Notes: generated from the letters alone by a model not told the origin. Shown: positions 42,441-52,995, counted from the stretch's first letter. The stretch is 64,000 bases of DNA from an uncultured Sphingomonadaceae bacterium (GCA_903871605.1 CAIQHF010000019.1:62001-126000); one strand, 5' to 3'. Made by a program: numbers and translations.

Positions 42441-42512
42441 TCCCCGGCGAAAGCCGGGGCCCAGAGCCACAAGCGCAACGTTCGCAACCCTGGGCCCCGG
42501 CTTTCGCCGGAA
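42441..42512. repeat. REP-like double-hairpin inverted repeat
   Basis: TTCCCCGGCGAAAGCCGGGGCCCAG ... CTGGGCCCCGGCTTTCGCCGGAA. Confidence 0.85.
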
Positions 42513-42522
42513 AACTGTTCGG

Positions 42523-43119
42523 CTATTCGATCGGAAGCCGCGCCCGGAGCGCCTGCGCAAGCGTCCCCTCGTCGAGATAGTCGAGCTCGCCGCCGACCGG
42601 CAGGCCGTGCGCCAGCCGGGTCAGCCGCACCGGGAACCCCTCGAGCCGCTCGGCGATGTAGTGTGCCGTGGTCTGTCCCTCGAGCGTCGCGTTGGTGGCG
42701 AGCACGACCTCGTCGATCCCGCCCGCCGCGATCCGCCCGACCAGCCGGTCGACGCTGAGATCCTCAGGACGCACGCCGTCGAGCGCGGACAACCGGCCGC
42801 CGAGCACATGGTAGCGCCCGGGAAACAGCCGCGAGCGATCGAGTGCCCACAGATCGGCGACCTCCTCGACCACGCAGAGCGAGCGCTGGTCGCGGCGGGG
42901 ATCGGTGCAGATCGCACACGGATCGACCGTGTCGACATTGCCGCAGACATGACAATTGGACAGCCGCTGCTCGACCAGTTCGAGCGCGCGCAGCAGCGGC
43001 GCCAGCGCGGTCTCGCGGCGCTTGAGCAGGTGCAGCACGGCGCGGCGCGCGGAGCGCGGGCCCAATCCGGGAAGGCGGGCCAGCGCCTGCGTCAGGGCTT
43101 CGATTTCGGGAGATGCCAT
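42523..43119 (-). CDS. recR: Recombination protein RecR
   Basis: [20 protein letters not shown]; zinc finger [16 protein letters not shown]; Toprim [14 protein letters not shown]. Confidence 0.96.
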   Translation of the reverse strand: MASPEIEALTQALARLPGLGPRSARRAVLHLLKRRETALAPLLRALELVEQRLSNCHVCGNVDTVDPCAICTDPRRDQRSLCVVEEVADLWALDRSRLFPGRYHVLGGRLSALDGVRPEDLSVDRLVGRIAAGGIDEVVLATNATLEGQTTAHYIAERLEGFPVRLTRLAHGLPVGGELDYLDEGTLAQALRARLPIE

Positions 43120-43174
43120 GGTCGAGGGATGATATGGGCTCGCCCGGTCACTTGCCAAGCGTCCAGGAAAAACG

Positions 43175-44080
43175 ATGCGCATCGCCTTCATGGGAACCCC
43201 CGATTTCGCCGTCCCGACGCTCGATGCGCTGGTCGCGGCGGGGCACGATGTCGTCGCGGTCTATACGCAGCCGCCGCGTCCGGCGGGGCGCGGCAAGGCG
43301 ATGATGCCCTCGTCGGTGCAGAAGCGCGCCGAGTCGCTGGGCATTGCGGTGCGCGCGCCGGCAAGCCTGCGCGACGCGAACGAACAGGCCGCCTTCGCCG
43401 CGCTCGATCTCGATGTCGCCGTGGTCGCCGCCTATGGGCTGATCCTCCCCGAGCCGATCCTCGCCGCGCCGCGGCTGGGCTGCCTTAACGTCCATGCCTC
43501 GCTGCTGCCGCGCTGGCGCGGCGCGGCGCCGGTGCAGCGCGCGATCCTTGCGGGCGACGTCGAGACCGGGGTCGCGATCATGCAGATGGAACGCGGGCTC
43601 GATACCGGCGCGGTGCGGCTCGAGGGCCGCGCCCGCGTCGACAGCAAGACCGCGGGCGCGCTCACCATCGAGCTCGCGCAGATCGGCGCGCGACTGATGG
43701 TGGAGTTTCTGGCCGATCCCGACGCCTATCCACCCGTCGCGCAGGCCAAGGAGGGCGTCACCTACGCCGCCAAGATCGAGAAGGGCGAGGCACGGATCGA
43801 CTTTGCCCAGAGTGCCGCGCGGGTCGAATGCCATGTCCGCGCGTTCAATCCGGTCCCCGGCGCTTTTTTCGAGCTCGGCGGCGAGCGCATCCAGATTCTC
43901 GCGGTCACGATCGAGGACGGCGTCGGCGCACCGGGCGAGGTGATCGACGAGCGGCTCGGCATCGCATGTGGCGAAGGTGTCGTGCGACCGCTGCTCGTCA
44001 AGCGCGCGGGGCGCGGCACGATGCCGACGCCCGATCTGCTGCGCGGCTTCGCCATCCCCAAGGGAACGCGGCTGGCGTGA
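43175..44080 (+). CDS. fmt: Methionyl-tRNA formyltransferase
   Basis: [61 protein letters not shown]. Confidence 0.97.
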   Translation: MRIAFMGTPDFAVPTLDALVAAGHDVVAVYTQPPRPAGRGKAMMPSSVQKRAESLGIAVRAPASLRDANEQAAFAALDLDVAVVAAYGLILPEPILAAPRLGCLNVHASLLPRWRGAAPVQRAILAGDVETGVAIMQMERGLDTGAVRLEGRARVDSKTAGALTIELAQIGARLMVEFLADPDAYPPVAQAKEGVTYAAKIEKGEARIDFAQSAARVECHVRAFNPVPGAFFELGGERIQILAVTIEDGVGAPGEVIDERLGIACGEGVVRPLLVKRAGRGTMPTPDLLRGFAIPKGTRLA

Positions 44081-44829
44081 CCCGCTTCCGGCTGACGGTC
44101 GAATATGACGGCCGCCCGTTCATGGGCTGGCAGCGCCAGGCGCACGGGCCGAGCGTCCAGCAGACGATCGAGCGGGCGGTGACGCTCGTCACCGGCGAGA
44201 CCGCCGCGGTCCATGCCGCGGGGCGCACCGATGCGGGAGTCCATGCGACCGGCATGACGGCGCATGTCGATATCGACAAGCCGATCACCCCCTATCGGCT
44301 GATGGAGGCGCTCAACGCGCGGACACGGCCGCATCCGGTCGCGATCCTCGATTGCGCTGCAGTGCCCGACGACTGGCATGCGCGCTTCTCGTGCATCGGC
44401 CGGCGCTATCGCTACCGCATCGTCGAACGGCGCGCGCCGCTGACCTTCGACGACGGCCGGGCCTGGCGCCTGCCTCCGCCGCTCGATGCCGATGCGATGG
44501 ACGCGGCGGCGCAGCGGCTGGTCGGCCTCCACGACTTCACCACCTTCCGATCGGCGCATTGCCAGTCGGCGAGCCCGGTCAAGACGCTCGATCGGCTCGC
44601 CGTGCGCCGTGTGGCAGGCGGGATCGAGATCGAGGCGGCGGCGCGTTCCTTCCTCCACCATCAGGTGCGATCGATGGTCGGCTGCCTGGCGCTGGTCGGC
44701 CGCGGCAGATGGTCCGCGGACGACCTCGCCGACGCGCTCGCGGCGAAGGATCGCGCCGCGTTGGGGCTCAACGCGCCGCCCGACGGGCTCTTTTTCGTCG
44801 AGGCGGTCTATCCTGACGCGGCAGCCTGA
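44077..44829 (+). CDS. truA: tRNA pseudouridine(38-40) synthase
   Basis: [48 protein letters not shown] start overlapping fmt stop. Confidence 0.96.
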   Translation: MTRFRLTVEYDGRPFMGWQRQAHGPSVQQTIERAVTLVTGETAAVHAAGRTDAGVHATGMTAHVDIDKPITPYRLMEALNARTRPHPVAILDCAAVPDDWHARFSCIGRRYRYRIVERRAPLTFDDGRAWRLPPPLDADAMDAAAQRLVGLHDFTTFRSAHCQSASPVKTLDRLAVRRVAGGIEIEAAARSFLHHQVRSMVGCLALVGRGRWSADDLADALAAKDRAALGLNAPPDGLFFVEAVYPDAAA

Positions 44830-44954
44830 TCGCGCGCAGCGGCGACCTGGGCTCAATATATGCCGAGGCGCGAGCGGCGTACCCCACGCCTCTCGGATTG
44901 CCTGAGCATCGTCGCCCCCTTGCGCGCGGATTGCCGCCGGTGATCGCCGCGGCC

Positions 44955-44971
44955 CTATGCAAATCCTATGC
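44955..44971 (+). promoter_or_regulatory. Direct repeat CTATGC-AAATC-CTATGC upstream of porin-kdp; putative OmpR-family regulator site
   Basis: Two CTATGC half-sites with 11-bp period in noncoding DNA, about 100 bp upstream of the porin start. Confidence 0.45.
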
Positions 44972-45070
44972 GGATCAACCGCTTCCGATCTCGAATTTCT
45001 ATGGCGGAGGCGCCTAATGCGCTGTCCTCGCAGGTAGGACGACCGGTTCCCGGCGTGCGACCAGCGCCAC

Positions 45071-45916
45071 ATGGGGACAATGATGACCAGCCTTCCTATA
45101 CTGCTTTCGACGTGCGCGTTGCTCGCCGCGACCGCCGCGACGCCGGTCCTGGCACAGGACGCCGCCGACCAGACGGTCGACGCTTCGGCAGCGCCCGCCG
45201 CGCCGGCGTCGGACTTCACGATCACCGGCAGCGCCGGGATATGGTCGCAATATCGGTTCCGCGGCATCTCGCAGTCGGACAACAAGCCCGTCGTCCAGGG
45301 CGCGTTCACGGTCACGCACGCGTCGGGCTTCTATGTCTCGACCTGGGGCTCGAGCGCGAGCGCCAACGACGCCGTCAATCTCGGCGGTACCGAGATCGAC
45401 GTTTATGGCGGCTACAGCCACAGCTTCGCCAAGAGCGGCGTTACGGTCGATGCCGGGCTTTACGGCTATATCTATCCGGGCAGCCAGCGTGCCGTCGGGA
45501 TCAGCGAGAATTATTTCGAAGTCTATGGCGACGTCAGCAAGACATTAGGACCGGTCACCGCCAAGGCGGGCGTCAACTTCGCGCCAAACCAATCCTATTT
45601 CAAGGATTTCCGGACCGCGACGCGCCACAATTCCTATGTGTATGGCGAGCTCGGCCTGGCGCTCCCCAATTCGCCCGTCTCGCTGCACAGCCATGTCGGT
45701 CATACCGGCGGCGGGTTCGACTACGCCGGCACCGACTATGTCGATTACACGGTCGGCGCTACGTACAAATACAAGGCGCTCGCCTTCGACTTATCCGTCA
45801 CGGGTACGAACATCTCGAAGTCGGACACGCGCCCCTTCGATTTGGCGCTCGACACGAGCGACTTCCATCGCGCCGCCAAGACGGTGCTGGTGGGATCGGT
45901 CAGCGCGAGCTTCTGA
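45071..45916 (+). CDS. TorF-family putative porin
   Basis: Signal peptide; TITGSAGIWSQYRFRGISQSDNKPVVQGAFTVTHASGFYVSTWGSS. Start may be 45080 or 45083. Confidence 0.87.
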   Translation: MGTMMTSLPILLSTCALLAATAATPVLAQDAADQTVDASAAPAAPASDFTITGSAGIWSQYRFRGISQSDNKPVVQGAFTVTHASGFYVSTWGSSASANDAVNLGGTEIDVYGGYSHSFAKSGVTVDAGLYGYIYPGSQRAVGISENYFEVYGDVSKTLGPVTAKAGVNFAPNQSYFKDFRTATRHNSYVYGELGLALPNSPVSLHSHVGHTGGGFDYAGTDYVDYTVGATYKYKALAFDLSVTGTNISKSDTRPFDLALDTSDFHRAAKTVLVGSVSASF

Positions 45917-45975
45917 TGTCGCCCGTCATCCATAGCGCCGCTGTGCCGCGTACCGCCTCTTAAGGGAGCCCATCG

Positions 45976-46059
45976 ATGCAGGACATCATCTGGATCGCAA
46001 TCATGCTCGGGCTGCTGGCGGCGACGCTCGCCTATGTCAGCCTGTGCGACAACAGCTGA
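45976..46059 (+). CDS. Small membrane peptide (27 aa) at head of kdp operon
   Basis: MQDIIWIAIMLGLLAATLAYVSLCDNS; GGGAG upstream; positioned just before kdpF. Confidence 0.6.
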   Translation: MQDIIWIAIMLGLLAATLAYVSLCDNS

Positions 46060-46069
46060 GGAGCCGGCC

Positions 46070-46159
46070 ATGAACCTCGACCTTTGGCTGGCGGCGATCA
46101 CCGCGCTCGGCCTTCTGATCTATCTCGTCGCGGTGCTGCTGCGCCCCGAACGCTTCTGA
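46070..46159 (+). CDS. kdpF: K+-transporting ATPase KdpF subunit
   Basis: MNLDLWLAAITALGLLIYLVAVLLRPERF, 29 aa, single TM, directly before kdpA. Confidence 0.85.
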   Translation: MNLDLWLAAITALGLLIYLVAVLLRPERF

Positions 46160-46171
46160 GAGGAGCGACAC

Positions 46172-47875
46172 ATGACACTCCAGGGATGGCTGCTCATCCT
46201 CGCCTTCGTCGGGCTTCTGCTCGCGCTCACCAAACCCATGGGGCTGTGGCTCCACGCGCTTTACGAGGGCCGGCGCACGCCGCTGCACGGCGTGCTCGGC
46301 CCCATCGAGCGCGGCTTCTACAAGGTCTCCGGCGTCGATCCCACCGAGGAGATGGGGTGGAAGCGCTACGCGGTCCACATGCTCGTGTTCAACGCGGTGC
46401 TGATGCTCTTCACCTATGCGGTGCTGCGCCTGCAGGCGGTGCTGCCGCTCAATCCCAACGCATTCGCGGCGCTGCCCCAGCATCTCGCCGCGAATACCGC
46501 GATCAGCTTCACCACCAACACCAACTGGCAAAGCTATTCGGGCGAGTCGACGATGTCGAACCTCAGCCAGATGCTCGGCCTGACCATCCACAATTTCATG
46601 AGCGCCGCGACGGGCATCGCGCTCGCCTTCGCCTTCTTCCGCGGCTTCGCGCGGCGCGAGAGCCGCACGATCGGCAATTTCTGGGCGGACTGCACGCGCA
46701 TCACGCTCTATCTGCTGCTGCCCATCTCGATCGTCTATGCGCTCTATCTGGTCGCCTCGGGCGTGCCGCAAACGCTCGCGGGATCGGTCGACGTAACGAC
46801 GCTCGAGGGCGCCAAGCAGACGCTCATCCTCGGACCCGTCGCGAGCCAGGAGGCGATCAAGATGCTCGGCACCAATGGCGGCGGCTTCTTCAACGCCAAT
46901 TCGGCGCACCCGTTCGAAAATCCTTCGGCCGCGACCAATTTCGTCCAGATGATCTCGATCTTCCTGATCGGCTTCGGCCTGACCTGGACGTTCGGCAAGG
47001 CGGTCGGCAACACCCGCCAGGGCTGGGCGATCCTGTCGGCGATGATCATGATCTTCCTTGTCGGCGTCGCCGTCTGCTATTGGCAGGAGGCGTCGGGCAA
47101 CCCGATCGTCCACCATCTCGGCGTTGTCGGCGCCAACATGGAGGGCAAGGAGGTGCGCTTCGGCGCGGCCGCCTCGGCGCTGTTCGCCGCGGTCACCACC
47201 GCGGCGTCGTGCGGCGCGGTCAATGCGATGCACGACAGCTTCACCGCACTCGGCGGCATGATCCCGCTGATCAACATCCAGCTGGGTGAGGTCGTCGTCG
47301 GTGGCGTCGGCGCGGGCGTGTACGGCTTCCTGCTGTTCGCGATCCTCGCGGTGTTCGTGGCGGGCCTGATGGTCGGCCGCACCCCCGAATATGTCGGCAA
47401 GAAGATCGAGGGCCGCGAGGTCAAGCTCGCGGTGCTGGCGATCGCGGTGCTGCCGCTGATCATCCTCGGCTTCACCGCGGTCAGCGCAGTGGTGGGCGCC
47501 GGGCTGGCAGGGCCGCTCAACAAGGGTCCGCACGGCTTCACCGAGATCCTCTACGCCTTCACCAGCGCGGTCGGGAACAATGGTTCGGCGTTCGCCGGGC
47601 TGACCGCGAGCACGCCCTATTACGACTCGATGCTGGGCGTCGCGATGTGGATCGGCCGCTTCTTCATCATCGTGCCGATGCTCGCCATCGCGGGGTCGCT
47701 CGCGGCGAAGAAATACACCCCCGAGACCGCCGGCTCCTTTCCGACGACAGGCGTGCTGTGGGTCGGCCTGCTGGTCGGCATCGTGCTGATCCTGGGTGGT
47801 CTCACCTTCCTGCCGAGCCTCGCGCTCGGCCCCATCGCCGATCATCTCGCGATGATCGCCGGCAAAACCTTCTGA
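46172..47875 (+). CDS. kdpA: K+-transporting ATPase subunit A
   Basis: [70 protein letters not shown]. Confidence 0.98.
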   Translation: MTLQGWLLILAFVGLLLALTKPMGLWLHALYEGRRTPLHGVLGPIERGFYKVSGVDPTEEMGWKRYAVHMLVFNAVLMLFTYAVLRLQAVLPLNPNAFAALPQHLAANTAISFTTNTNWQSYSGESTMSNLSQMLGLTIHNFMSAATGIALAFAFFRGFARRESRTIGNFWADCTRITLYLLLPISIVYALYLVASGVPQTLAGSVDVTTLEGAKQTLILGPVASQEAIKMLGTNGGGFFNANSAHPFENPSAATNFVQMISIFLIGFGLTWTFGKAVGNTRQGWAILSAMIMIFLVGVAVCYWQEASGNPIVHHLGVVGANMEGKEVRFGAAASALFAAVTTAASCGAVNAMHDSFTALGGMIPLINIQLGEVVVGGVGAGVYGFLLFAILAVFVAGLMVGRTPEYVGKKIEGREVKLAVLAIAVLPLIILGFTAVSAVVGAGLAGPLNKGPHGFTEILYAFTSAVGNNGSAFAGLTASTPYYDSMLGVAMWIGRFFIIVPMLAIAGSLAAKKYTPETAGSFPTTGVLWVGLLVGIVLILGGLTFLPSLALGPIADHLAMIAGKTF

Positions 47876-47886
47876 GGACGACGCTG

Positions 47887-49917
47887 ATGGCGCGCACCGC
47901 AACCAAATCGCTGTTCACCGCCGAGCTGATAATGCCCGCGGTCGGCGACAGCTTTCGCAAGCTCAACCCCAAGGAGCTGATCCGCAATCCGGTGATGTTC
48001 ACGACCGGCGTCGTCGCGACCCTGATGACGGCGCTGCTCGTCATCGGACAGGACGGGCTCGGCGTCGGCTTCAAGCTCCAGCTCGTCGTCTGGTTATGGC
48101 TGACGGTGCTGTTCGGCACCTTCGCCGAGGCGCTCGCCGAAGGCCGCGGCAAGGCGCAGGCGGCCTCGCTGCGCGCCACCAAAGCCGAGCTCACGGCAAA
48201 GCGCGTCAAAGGCGACGGCACCGAGGACGTCTCCGCCAGTGCGCTCCGGGTCGGCGACATCGTCCATGTCCGGACCGGCGAGCTGATCCCATCCGATGGC
48301 GACGTCGTCTGGGGTGTCGCTTCGGTCAACGAAGCCGCGATCACCGGCGAAAGCGCCCCGGTGATCCGCGAGGCGGGCGGCGACCGCTCCGCCGTCACCG
48401 CGGGCACGCGCGTCATCTCGGACGAGATCAAGGTCCGGGTCAGCGTCAATCCCGGGCAGGGCTTCCTCGATCGCATGATCGCGCTCGTCGAGGGCGCCGA
48501 GCGCCAGAAGACGCCCAATGAGATCGCGCTGACCATATTGCTCGTCGGGCTGACGATCATCTTCCTGATCGCGGTCGGCACGATTCCCGGCTTCGCGTCC
48601 TATGCGGGCGGGTCGGTGCCCGTCGCGATGCTGGCCGCGCTGCTGATCACGCTGATTCCCACAACCATCGCGGCTTTGCTCTCGGCGATCGGCATAGCGG
48701 GCATGGACCGGCTGGTGCGCTTCAACGTGCTCGCCAAATCGGGTCGCGCGGTCGAGGCCGCGGGCGACATCGACACGCTGCTGCTCGACAAGACCGGCAC
48801 GATCACGATCGGCGACCGCCAGGCGACCGAATTCCGCCCGGTGACCGGCGTCACCCCCGCCGAGCTCGCCGAGGCGGCGCTGCTCGCGAGCCTCGCCGAC
48901 GAGACCCCCGAGGGTCGATCGATCGTGCTGCTCGCGCGCGAGACATTCGGTGTCAGCCATGCGCAGCTGCCGACGGGCGCCGAGATCATCCCGTTCACCG
49001 CGCAGACGCGCATCTCGGGGGTGAGGATCGGCGAGATGCTGATCCAGAAGGGCGCGGTCGATTCGGTGTTCCGCGCCAATCCCGGATCGGGGGACGGCGC
49101 GGCCGCGCAGGATCTGCGCCGCGCCACCGACGATATCGGCCGTGCCGGCGGCACCCCGCTCGCGGTCGCGCGCGACGGCCGGCTGCTCGGCGCGATCTAT
49201 CTCAAGGACATCGTCAAGGCAGGCATCCGCGAGCGCTTCGGCGAGCTGCGCCGGATGGGCATCCGCACGGTGATGATCACCGGCGACAATCCGCTCACCG
49301 CCGCGGCGATCGCCGCAGAGGCCGGCGTCGACGATTTCCTCGCGCAGGCGACCCCCGAGGACAAGCTCGCGCTGATCCGCAAGGAACAGCAGGGCGGCAA
49401 GCTGGTCGCGATGTGCGGCGACGGCACCAACGACGCACCCGCGCTCGCGCAGGCCGACGTCGGGGTCGCGATGAACACCGGCACGCAGGCGGCGCGCGAG
49501 GCGGGCAACATGGTCGATCTCGACAGCGACCCGACCAAGCTGATCGAGGTGGTGGGCCTGGGCAAGCAGCTGCTGATGACGCGCGGCGCGCTCACCACCT
49601 TCTCGGTCTCGAACGACGTCGCCAAATATTTCGCGATCATCCCGGCGATGTTCGTCGTGCTCTATCCAGGGCTCGCGGTGCTCAACGTGATGCATCTGGC
49701 GACGCCGCAGTCGGCGATCCTGTCGGCGATCATCTTCAACGCGCTGATCATCCCGCTGCTGGTGCCGCTGGCGCTCAAGGGGGTGAAATACCGACCGATC
49801 GGCGCCGGGCCGCTGCTCCGCCGCAATCTCGCGGTCTACGGGCTCGGCGGGATCATCGCGCCGTTCGTCGGCATCAAACTCATCGATCTGGCCGTCACCG
49901 GCCTCGGTCTCGCCTGA
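47887..49917 (+). CDS. kdpB: K+-transporting ATPase subunit B (P-type)
   Basis: [13 protein letters not shown] phosphorylation motif; [20 protein letters not shown]. Confidence 0.98.
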   Translation: MARTATKSLFTAELIMPAVGDSFRKLNPKELIRNPVMFTTGVVATLMTALLVIGQDGLGVGFKLQLVVWLWLTVLFGTFAEALAEGRGKAQAASLRATKAELTAKRVKGDGTEDVSASALRVGDIVHVRTGELIPSDGDVVWGVASVNEAAITGESAPVIREAGGDRSAVTAGTRVISDEIKVRVSVNPGQGFLDRMIALVEGAERQKTPNEIALTILLVGLTIIFLIAVGTIPGFASYAGGSVPVAMLAALLITLIPTTIAALLSAIGIAGMDRLVRFNVLAKSGRAVEAAGDIDTLLLDKTGTITIGDRQATEFRPVTGVTPAELAEAALLASLADETPEGRSIVLLARETFGVSHAQLPTGAEIIPFTAQTRISGVRIGEMLIQKGAVDSVFRANPGSGDGAAAQDLRRATDDIGRAGGTPLAVARDGRLLGAIYLKDIVKAGIRERFGELRRMGIRTVMITGDNPLTAAAIAAEAGVDDFLAQATPEDKLALIRKEQQGGKLVAMCGDGTNDAPALAQADVGVAMNTGTQAAREAGNMVDLDSDPTKLIEVVGLGKQLLMTRGALTTFSVSNDVAKYFAIIPAMFVVLYPGLAVLNVMHLATPQSAILSAIIFNALIIPLLVPLALKGVKYRPIGAGPLLRRNLAVYGLGGIIAPFVGIKLIDLAVTGLGLA

Positions 49918-49928
49918 GGACAAACGAC

Positions 49929-50519
49929 ATGAGCAACGACATCACCGCCTCGCTCCGCCCCGCACTGGTCATGACCGGGCTGTTCGCCGCACTGCTGGGA
50001 ATCGGCTATCCGCTGGCGATGACGGGTATCGCGCAGGCGCTCTTCCCGCACCAGGCCAATGGCAGCCTGGTCGTGGAGAATGGCAGGCCGATCGGATCCG
50101 AGCTGATCGGCCAAGGCTTTGCGAGCCCCCGATATTTCCATCCGCGACCGTCTGCGGCCGGCAAGGGCTATGACGGCACGGCCTCGTCGGGCTCCAATTT
50201 CGGCCCCACCTCGCAACCGCTGGTCGACCGCATCAAGGGCGACATCGCCAATCTCAAACCGGCGGCGGCGGGCCGGCCGATACCCGCGGATCTCGTCACC
50301 GCCTCGGCCTCGGGTCTCGATCCCGACATCAGCCCCGCCGCGGCGCTCTATCAGGTGGCGCAGATCGCCAGGGTGCGCGGCATTCCCGAGGCGCGGCTGA
50401 CGCAACTGGTGAACGCGTCGGTCGAGACACCGATGCTGCCCTTCCTCGGCGATCCGCACGTCAACGTGTTCTCGCTCAACCGCCAGCTCGACGCGCTCGC
50501 CGCGCCGATCGAGCACTGA
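49929..50519 (+). CDS. kdpC: K+-transporting ATPase subunit C
   Basis: LRPALVMTGLFAALLGIGYPLAMTGIAQALFPHQANGSLV; GQGFASPRYFHPRPSAAGKGYDGTASSGSNFGPTS. Confidence 0.97.
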   Translation: MSNDITASLRPALVMTGLFAALLGIGYPLAMTGIAQALFPHQANGSLVVENGRPIGSELIGQGFASPRYFHPRPSAAGKGYDGTASSGSNFGPTSQPLVDRIKGDIANLKPAAAGRPIPADLVTASASGLDPDISPAAALYQVAQIARVRGIPEARLTQLVNASVETPMLPFLGDPHVNVFSLNRQLDALAAPIEH

Positions 50520-50548
50520 TCCGCGCGGCACGACGACATAACCGCCCC

Positions 50549-50583
50549 GGGGCTCCCCGCACGCGTGTGTGCAGGGGAGCCCC
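50549..50583 (+). terminator. Stem-loop downstream of kdpC
   Basis: GGGGCTCCCC-gcacgcgtgtgtgca-GGGGAGCCCC, 10-bp perfect stem 30 bp after the kdpC stop; no clear T tract. Confidence 0.65.
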
Positions 50584-50627
50584 GTTGCGTCCGGGCCCTC
50601 TTCTCACTCCCCATCCCGCCCCAAATT

Positions 50628-50644
50628 CTATGCCATTCCTACGC
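50628..50644 (+). promoter_or_regulatory. Direct repeat CTATGC-CATTC-CTACGC; same architecture as the site at 44955
   Basis: 11-bp spaced half-sites in noncoding DNA, about 80 bp upstream of the ORF at 50723. Confidence 0.4.
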
Positions 50645-50722
50645 GCGGCGCCTGCGGCGCGTCTCGAATTCATATGCGCGACCGCATAGCTCGACGTCGC
50701 ATTATCAAATCCGGATCGCGAC

Positions 50723-51016
50723 GTGGACTGGCAGAGACTCCCCGCAAGCCGTTGGGGATTACGGCAATTGGGCGCGCTTTGCCTCATCGGCGCCTATTCG
50801 GCGACGCGGCATCTCGTCGCGCTCGCGGCGAACCATGCCGGCGACCCGCCGCCGCCGCGCGCCTATCTGCTCGGGTTGATCGCATTCGTCTGCGGCAGCG
50901 CCGGTTGCGCGCTGCTGGTCCATGGTCACCACCTGTTCGACCCGGTCGACGTCGCCGATCGCTGGAAGCCCCGGCCGCGCACGCCGGACGAGCCGCCGGA
51001 CGACCATGCAATTTGA
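50723..51016 (+). CDS. Small membrane hypothetical protein (97 aa)
   Basis: GTG start; two predicted hydrophobic segments (LGALCLIGAYSATRHLVALAA; LLGLIAFVCGSAGCALLVHG). Confidence 0.55.
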   Translation: MDWQRLPASRWGLRQLGALCLIGAYSATRHLVALAANHAGDPPPPRAYLLGLIAFVCGSAGCALLVHGHHLFDPVDVADRWKPRPRTPDEPPDDHAI

Positions 51017-51100
51017 CGGTCCGAGCCCCGGTTGGATCGCCGCGAGCGCGCGCGTGGAAACGCTTTGACAGAATCGAGCCTGCGCGGCAGGGCGCGAGCT

Positions 51101-51118
51101 TCGGCGGAGCTCCGCCGA
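51101..51118. promoter_or_regulatory. 18-bp perfect palindrome TCGGCGGAGCTCCGCCGA
   Basis: Exact self-reverse-complement in the noncoding region upstream of the ABC permease gene. Confidence 0.4.
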
Positions 51119-51249
51119 TCCTTGAGAGAAGTCACATAAACGATGCCAAGCGACAGTAGTCGACAGCCTGTGCCACCGAGGGCCTCCGTCCGGGACTGAT
51201 CGCATCGGTCTCGCCACGGGCGCCGGCGGTGGCGTTGCCGAGGTGAGAC

Positions 51250-52995
51250 ATGAGAGAATTGAGCTTTTCCGCGCGCGCGGTGCGGCCCTTCTCGCGCATC
51301 CTGCGCGTGACGCCGCCCAACATGGCCGACCTGATCGCGTTCGTGCTGCTCGCCGGCACCGCCGTACTGGTTATCCGCGGCGCGGTCGGCGTCGCCGAGC
51401 CGCTGTCGAGACTGTCGATCACCCCGGTCGCGCTCGATCCCTGGAACCTGCCCTGGTACGCGCTGCGCACGACGCTGCGCATGTTCGCCGCGTTGTTCGC
51501 CTCGCTGGTCTTCACGCTGGTCGTCGCCACGATGGCGGCACGCAGCAGGCGCGCCGAGCAGATCATCGTGCCCGCGCTCGACATCCTCCAGTCGGTCCCG
51601 ATCCTCGGCTTTCTGACCTTCACCGTCACCTTCTTCATGCACCTCTTTCCGGGCGAGCAACTCGGCGTCGAATGCGCGGCGGTGTTCGCGATCTTCACCA
51701 GCCAGGCCTGGAACATGGCGTTCAGCTTCTACCAGTCGCTGCGCTCGGTGCCGTCCGATCTCGAGGAGGTGTCGCGCGGCTTCGGGCTGTCGCCGATGCG
51801 GCGCTTCCTGCGGCTCGAATTACCCTTCGCGATTCCGGGGCTTGTCTGGAACGCGATGATGTCGATGTCCGGAGGCTGGTTCTTCGTCGTGGCGTCAGAG
51901 GCGATCACCGTCGGCAAGACCAGCGTCGCGCTGCCCGGGATCGGATCGTGGCTGGCGCTCGCGATCGCGCGGCAGGATGCGCATGCCGTCGCCTGGGCGG
52001 TGGGCGCGATGGGGGTACTGATCCTGCTCTACGACCAGCTCTTCTTCCGCCCGATCGTCGCCTGGGCGGACCGCTACCGCTTCGAGCAGACCGCCAGCGC
52101 CGAGCAGCCGGGCTCCTGGGCCTATGATCTCTTCCGCCGCACGCGGATGCTCAAGCTGCTGATGGGGCCGCTGCTCGGTGTCGGCCGCCTGCTGATGATG
52201 CTCGACGGCCCGGTGCGTGCCAAAGCCGCCAGACGCAGCGGCGAGCCGAGCCGGATCGGCGAGACTGCCTGGAAGCTGATCGTCGCGGTGCTGCTCGTCG
52301 CGGCGGCCTGGCTGATCGTCGACTATGTCGGGCGCACGCTGAGCTGGCGCGATGCGCTGACCGCGGTCGGCTATGCCTGCCTGACGCTGCTGCGCGTGAT
52401 CGTGTTGATCGCCGTGGCGAGCCTGATCTGGGTACCTGTCGGCGTGTGGATCGGGCTGCGGCCGCGATGGGCCGAGCGGCTGCAACCCGTCGCGCAGTTC
52501 CTCGCCGCCTTCCCCGCCAACGTGCTCTTCCCCTTCGCGGTGCTGGCGATCGTGCGCTGGCATGTGAGCCCGGGCATCTGGCTGTCGCCGCTGATGGTGC
52601 TCGGCACGCAATGGTACATATTGTTCAACGTCATCGCCGGCGCGAGCGTGATCCCGACCGACATGCGCGAGGCGGCCTCGATGTTCGGGGTGAAGGGCTG
52701 GCAATGGTGGCGCAGCGTCGCGCTGCCCGCGATCTTCCCTTATTACGTCACGGGCGCGCTGACCGCCTCGGGCGGATCGTGGAACGCGAGCATCGTCGCC
52801 GAGGCAGTATCCTGGGGAAACCGCCACCTCGAGGCGGCGGGGCTCGGCTCGTACATCGCCGATGCGACGGTGGCGGGCGACTATCCGCGCGTCGCGCTCG
52901 GCATCGCGACGATGTCGCTGTTCGTGATCGCCTTCAACCGGCTGGTGTGGCGCCCGATGTACGCCTTCGCCGAACGCCGTCTCCGCCTCGCCTGA
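51250..52995 (+). CDS. ABC transporter permease with two tandem permease domains (nitrate/sulfonate/bicarbonate-like)
   Basis: Two BPD_transp-like EAA loops (EEVSRGFGLSPMRRFLRLELPFAIPGL; REAASMFGVKGWQWWRSVALPAIFPYY) in one polypeptide. Confidence 0.88.
   Translation: MRELSFSARAVRPFSRILRVTPPNMADLIAFVLLAGTAVLVIRGAVGVAEPLSRLSITPVALDPWNLPWYALRTTLRMFAALFASLVFTLVVATMAARSRRAEQIIVPALDILQSVPILGFLTFTVTFFMHLFPGEQLGVECAAVFAIFTSQAWNMAFSFYQSLRSVPSDLEEVSRGFGLSPMRRFLRLELPFAIPGLVWNAMMSMSGGWFFVVASEAITVGKTSVALPGIGSWLALAIARQDAHAVAWAVGAMGVLILLYDQLFFRPIVAWADRYRFEQTASAEQPGSWAYDLFRRTRMLKLLMGPLLGVGRLLMMLDGPVRAKAARRSGEPSRIGETAWKLIVAVLLVAAAWLIVDYVGRTLSWRDALTAVGYACLTLLRVIVLIAVASLIWVPVGVWIGLRPRWAERLQPVAQFLAAFPANVLFPFAVLAIVRWHVSPGIWLSPLMVLGTQWYILFNVIAGASVIPTDMREAASMFGVKGWQWWRSVALPAIFPYYVTGALTASGGSWNASIVAEAVSWGNRHLEAAGLGSYIADATVAGDYPRVALGIATMSLFVIAFNRLVWRPMYAFAERRLRLA

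Noticed and set aside
46037-47902. 621-aa minus-strand ORF antisense to kdpA, and 48094-49923 antisense to kdpB
   Set aside because: Shadow ORFs with low-complexity DR/RD composition; kdpA and kdpB are unambiguous.
51055-51070. LacI-type operator-like TGGAAACGCTTTGACA
   Set aside because: Only one half fits the TGNNANCGNTNNCA pattern; symmetry is poor.
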